From the NCBI GenBank assembly GCA_905221605.1, contig CAJNDS010002799.1, forward strand, positions 210,294 to 274,293: 64,000 nucleotides of DNA, read 5' to 3'. How positions within the stretch are numbered: the stretch's first letter is position 1; each line of letters begins with the position of its first letter. Source of the stretch: Symbiodinium natans. Its lineage: Eukaryota > Sar > Dinophyceae > Suessiales > Symbiodiniaceae. The translations under genes were made by a program, and so were the position numbers. Below the pieces are notes generated by a model. The model searched no databases and was not told the DNA's origin. It saw only the letters and a list, made by a program, of their open reading frames with translations. Positions 59,891-64,000 of this stretch are shown here, in pieces.

Positions 59891-60392
59891 TCCGTGCATG
59901 ATGGGGTCAGTATGGGGATCTGACACATTCAGTGTAAAGGGTTCCGGTTGCGTCGTGTCCTGCGCGATCCGGTGCTGTAGTTCAATTCACTTGCTTCAAA
60001 GATTTTGGCGCGCTTGGTGCTGAGTGCAATGAGATGTGGGCTAATAGGCGTGCAGCGTAAGGCAACCGGGGTCAGGATCAGCGAAAGCAACGCAACAGGG
60101 GACAGGACCGGGATCACCAAAGTCTCGTCATTGTACTTTGAGCAGCCATGCCAAAAACGGATTTAGTGACGGCACGTGGCAAAATGAGCTCGTTTCTTCG
60201 CCGAACGCTGTAGGGCATTTGACCCGGGTTAGGGTGCCAAGAGGGGATATGCCCATCATGCCTTCTGGTGCACTGACGTGAGTAGAGTTGTGTGGTGGTG
60301 ACAGTGGGAGGGGCTCAGACTCGTAGTCAGCAGCCTTGCAAACCCCATGCGGAGCCAGCCAGCAGACCATTCTCTGCGGCTTCGGAGGGTCC
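59891..60392. other. Spacer between PPR gene 3 and Piwi gene
   Basis: No gene recognised. The Piwi frame is open upstream of its first ATG back to about 60336, so part of this stretch may be exon or 5' leader. Confidence 0.4.
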
Positions 60393-63300
60393 ATGTACCG
60401 AGACCGATGGCTGAAACTGGAGTGTGATGGCATCAAGACTGCAGAAAAGGTGCCGAGAGACCCCGTGGACAAAGAGAAGACTGAGAATACCTTCAAAGTG
60501 ACGGTCAACCTGTTTCGGATAAATTGGAAGGCAAGCATCCATCAGTACCACTATGACCTTCCCGATACGAACACTACGCTAGAGCGCGAGCGAAAGCTGC
60601 TTGAGAAGGGATGGGCTCTCTTCAAGCGGGAACTGGGCACATTTGTGATTTTGTGGCCCGGTCGGGTGTTTTCTCCCACTTCCGTAAAGGATTTCAAGAT
60701 TGTGGTCGAGGATGGCCAGGGGAGCGTGGAAATAAAGGTTAGCCACGTGCGTGAGATCACGGCAGCGGAGATAAACTCTGGCAGCATGGGTTCAGCCTCC
60801 GTGGTTGGGCAGTACATTGCAAGCCAACTAGCTTCTCCACTGCGGAGCCAGCGAGTTGGCAAGCGCTTCTACGAGGACTACTGCCCGCATGTAATGGGAC
60901 ATCAGGTCATCAGCGGCTTTTGTATAAACTGGGCAAGCAGATTTTTGCCCTGGCTTGGTGTCGCAGAACCTCTTTTGCAGGTGGATGTCATGTACAGGCC
61001 GGCCAGCTCCAAGAGCATCGTGGAGGTTCTGAAATCCAACCTGGAAGGTACAGACATCTTCCAGCAAGTGCCGCAAATAAAGGCCGAGTGGCTGCGCCTC
61101 TGCGTGTCCTCAACGGTCGTCACATCATACAACTTTCGTGTCTATCGCATCAAAAAAGTGCACTTTGACATGAGGCCCTCGAGCATTCTGAAAATGCGCG
61201 AGAAGGGCAACACGGAGAAGGTTGAGACCACCTTCGCACAGTATTTGGAGACCTTCTACGGAAAATCCGTGACCTTCAAGAACCAGCCGCTCTTGGAAGC
61301 TCACCCGGAGAAGTCCGACGAGAAGGTCTATCTGCTGCCAGAGTTTTGCTGCCCCACAGGTGTGACCGCCGAGATGCGAAAGGAGAAGAGCACAATCACG
61401 GAGGTCCTTAAGCAGATCAAGGTGTCCCCACAGGAGAGGCACAACGCTATAGTGAACCAAGCAAAAAAAATGCGGAACCAGAAGGCAGCTCAGGATACGC
61501 TGAAGGCTTGGGGCTGTGAACTAGGCTCGCCAAGAGAGGTGACAGCTCGCCAGCTGGAAACTCTGCAGGTTGCTTTTTCAGACAAGAAGATTTACAGCAT
61601 CGAGGAGGGCAGCTTCGCTCGGTCGCTGCGGAATGGATTGCAGTGTGCTGCGGAAATCAACGATTGGCTGCTGCTTTATCCTCAAACGGATGAGCCTGTC
61701 TTGGATGTTTGGCTGCGTTCGCTGCAAGATGCCTCGAAGGACGCTCGCCAATTGTTTTTGGTTGACGCGCTTGTCTGGCAGGCTGCACAAGATATAACAT
61801 ACTATAACAAGACCTATTAAGATACCTTCTTGGGCAGGCAGAAGTTTCTGTTGCATTGATCTCTCATGCCGGATGAGGTTGCCTTCGGGATTCGTCTGGC
61901 AGATCCACAGAAGGCTGCCCATCTGCAAATCCTAGTGGGCTTCTAGTACCTACACAGCACTATGTAGCCACTCCAAACCCCATTTCGCGGAGTCGACTTC
62001 ATTTCATGCCGCTGCCTCATGTCGAGGTCTGCTGCAACGAGCAGCATTTGGACCTGTCAGACACCATGGAGAAGCACATGAGAGCGGACACCCAGCTGCT
62101 TGGTAAAGTATGCAAAGGCTGAGTTCGAGGAGGGGTATAAACGATTCAACATTTCTCAACCTTTGTCCGAGTGAACCTCGGCGAGCATGGCGGAGCACAG
62201 GAACCCTTGCACTGTTCAACCACCGTCAGACATTGCCGTAGGAAGATGCAGTAAGCAAGCTCGCTTTGGAAGCTACAGAGCTATACTTGACTACTGGGGA
62301 GTATTGGAGATAGAGTGTTCAGGGCCGTCTTGAAAAGGATGCCATCCCGCAGCACTGCCCTCTTCCAAGCACAAGCCCGGACAGGTTGGTGCTGCTGCTC
62401 ATCCCCAACACGGATGTTCGGAAGGTGTACACCCTCTTCAAGCAGCTGACTACTGACACGTACAGCTGCATTTCACAGGCGGGCAAGCTGAAAATCGTCT
62501 CGCCTTGTGCTAGAGACCTGAAACAGAATCTGAATAACTAGTAAAGCTCCATGCAGGTCCCTCCCCTTCGATACCCAATCCGTCCATTTCTTTGTGAGGA
62601 AGATTTTTAAGAGAAGCTTTGTAGTTTTTTTTGCAAGAGCCCTGTAGACACTGTAGGTGGTGCGTAGCGAGACGATCCGGAAGCGCCAGTCCGTGGGTTC
62701 GATCCTCCACAAGGTGGCTCAGCAAATCAACGCGAAGTTCTGCGGGCCGCTTTGGCACATCATTCCCAAGGAACCGGAAGACGCACTGCTCTTGGACTTA
62801 AAGTCCAGGGGCTCTTACATGGTCGTCGGCATTGACGTGTACCTCACCACCGAGGGCGAACGCTGGCTGGGAATCTCTGCAACTTTGGACAAGGTCTTTT
62901 CTCAGTACTATTCCATGGCTGCCGAGATGAAGACAGGACAAGGGGAGGACTGGCGGACCAGCTTGTCAGTGGAGCTGCAGCGTCTCTTCCGCGATGCTCT
63001 CCTTTGCTTCGCTGACTGCAATGAAGGTGTCCTGCCTGAGACTATCATCGTGTACCGTGCTTTGGTGAACGAAGAGGACTGGCCATGGGTGGAGGCAAGT
63101 GAGGTGAAAGCTTTGCAGCGCATCTTGGGCCTGGCTGCAAATCACTGCGAGGGCTACTCGCCAGCGATCACCTTCATCGCCATTTCCAGGAAGTCGAACA
63201 TGCGGATCTTCTACTCGCAGCCGGATAAGGAGAATGTCAAGAATCCTGAGCCAGGAACTGTTGTGGACGATCCGGCAATATGTCCTGGCCCAGTACCTAA

Positions 63301-63559
63301 TTTCTATTTGGTCAGCCAGGCGATTACCAAGGGCAGTGCAGTCCCAGCACACTTCTCCGTCCTGATCAACTCGGCAAGGCTGCCTCTGGAACTGATTGAG
63401 AACTTAACAAACCGCCTGTGCCTGATGTACTATAATGTCCCAAATGCCGTCCGAGTTCCTGCGCCGGTCCTGTATGCCACGAAGATCGCGTTCTTTTGTG
63501 GCACTGTGACCAAGAAGCCGCCGAAACCGCGCCTACAGAGAACCCTCTTCTTCTTGTGA
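60393..63559 (+). CDS. Piwi/Argonaute-family protein with altered catalytic tetrad (4 exons)
   Basis: Exons: 60393-~61780 (open to 61820), about 61993-62097 (HVEVCCNEQHLDLSDTMEKH), 62385-62478 (LVLLLIPNTDVRKVYTLFKQ), 62657-63559. The last two joins are in phase with GC donors. Exon 1 has the N-terminal domain and a PAZ domain (about 61225-61450: NQPLL, YLLPEFCCPTG); the rest is MID and PIWI, ending in hydrophobic TLFFL like animal Piwi. Motif order and the C-terminal block (LTNRLCLMYYN, VRVPAPVLYATKIAF) fit the Piwi clade. Piwi proteins hold small guide RNAs and silence transposons or other RNAs. The first catalytic Asp is present (GIDVY, 62834-62836) and so is the final His (PAHF, 63350-63352), but the second Asp of YRDG is Ala (YRAL, 63059-63061), and DFF-type Asp is Asn (PNFY, 63299-63301). 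Cleavage activity is therefore doubtful; guide binding may remain. The N-terminus is uncertain. Confidence 0.85.
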
Positions 63560-64000
63560 TCACCTTCGCTCTCTCCTTCCAAACTCTATCCAAGATGTAG
63601 CCCGTTCCAGAGGCGGAAACGGCGTTGTGATCGTGAGAAAAGCGGCATGTCTTGTAGTGCTGCAGCGGCTGGCGCAAAAGGCGTGTCTGAAGCAGTTCTG
63701 TCAGCCATAAACGAGCGACCACTACTATGCTGTTACAAGAGGCGAGGTTGGATAATTTGCGAGCTGATTTCTTCAAAATAATGAATATGATTTTATTCCC
63801 CTTCCTTGGTGTGGGGTTAGATTTTAAATTCCATTCTTCTCCTCATCCACTGAATTAATTTGATTATTTCTATCTTGGTTTAGATATGCTTGCTTCTTGA
63901 AGATATACGAAATTATTAGTAAAAACTATATCATCTTGGATATATGGATTAAGCATCTATTATGAAAATTTATATTAAATGATATCTTCCCATGGACGTA
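63560..64000. other. 3' flank of Piwi gene, AT-rich toward the window end
   Basis: No gene recognised. From about 63775 to the end the sequence becomes strongly AT-rich with no open frame, similar to the AT-rich patch at 26570-27340. Confidence 0.5.

Overview
This window looks like nuclear DNA of a dinoflagellate, probably a Symbiodiniaceae-type alga. Seen in the sequence: every gene I can reconstruct is on the + strand over about 61 kb; most are cut into short exons; most introns must start with GC (some GT or GA) and end in AG followed by G; one gene family is a close tandem array; three pentatricopeptide-repeat (PPR) genes have no introns. The unusual splice donors, the one-way gene order and the tandem photosynthesis-gene array are known dinoflagellate traits. 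The species is inferred, not read.

Layout: 325-517 is a long CAG tract. 2261-4471 is a secreted class 3 lipase with a C-terminal C2 domain. 4979-12624 holds three tandem copies, and 21773-26366 two more diverged copies, of an eight-exon plastid-targeted, PsbQ-like thylakoid-lumen protein; all five read through without a break when spliced. Between the two blocks lie fragments of an unidentified coiled-coil gene (13.2-16.4 kb) and an intronless PPR gene (19083-21272). A 2.3-kb segment with an Ala/Pro-rich reading frame of unknown function occurs at 28.8-31.1 kb and again at 41.5-43.7 kb. 32.4-37.9 kb is a cytosolic-carboxypeptidase (M14, AGBL5-like) gene. 40.3-53.1 kb is the WD40 protein CIAO1 of cytosolic iron-sulfur assembly; its introns contain the second copy of the duplicated segment, a complete PPR gene (45180-46625) and a decayed PPR relic (about 50.0-50.6 kb). 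53.8-57.4 kb is an S1/P1-type (class I) nuclease with a C-terminal membrane anchor. 58271-59890 is a third PPR gene, and 60.4-63.6 kb a Piwi/Argonaute gene whose catalytic tetrad is damaged.

The genes do not form one pathway: plastid photosystem II (PsbQ-like array), organelle RNA handling (PPRs), tubulin modification (carboxypeptidase), Fe-S maturation (CIAO1), secreted or surface hydrolases (lipase, nuclease) and small-RNA biology (Piwi). Gene models were joined by hand from reading-frame phase and family similarity recalled from memory; no alignment or transcript data were available.
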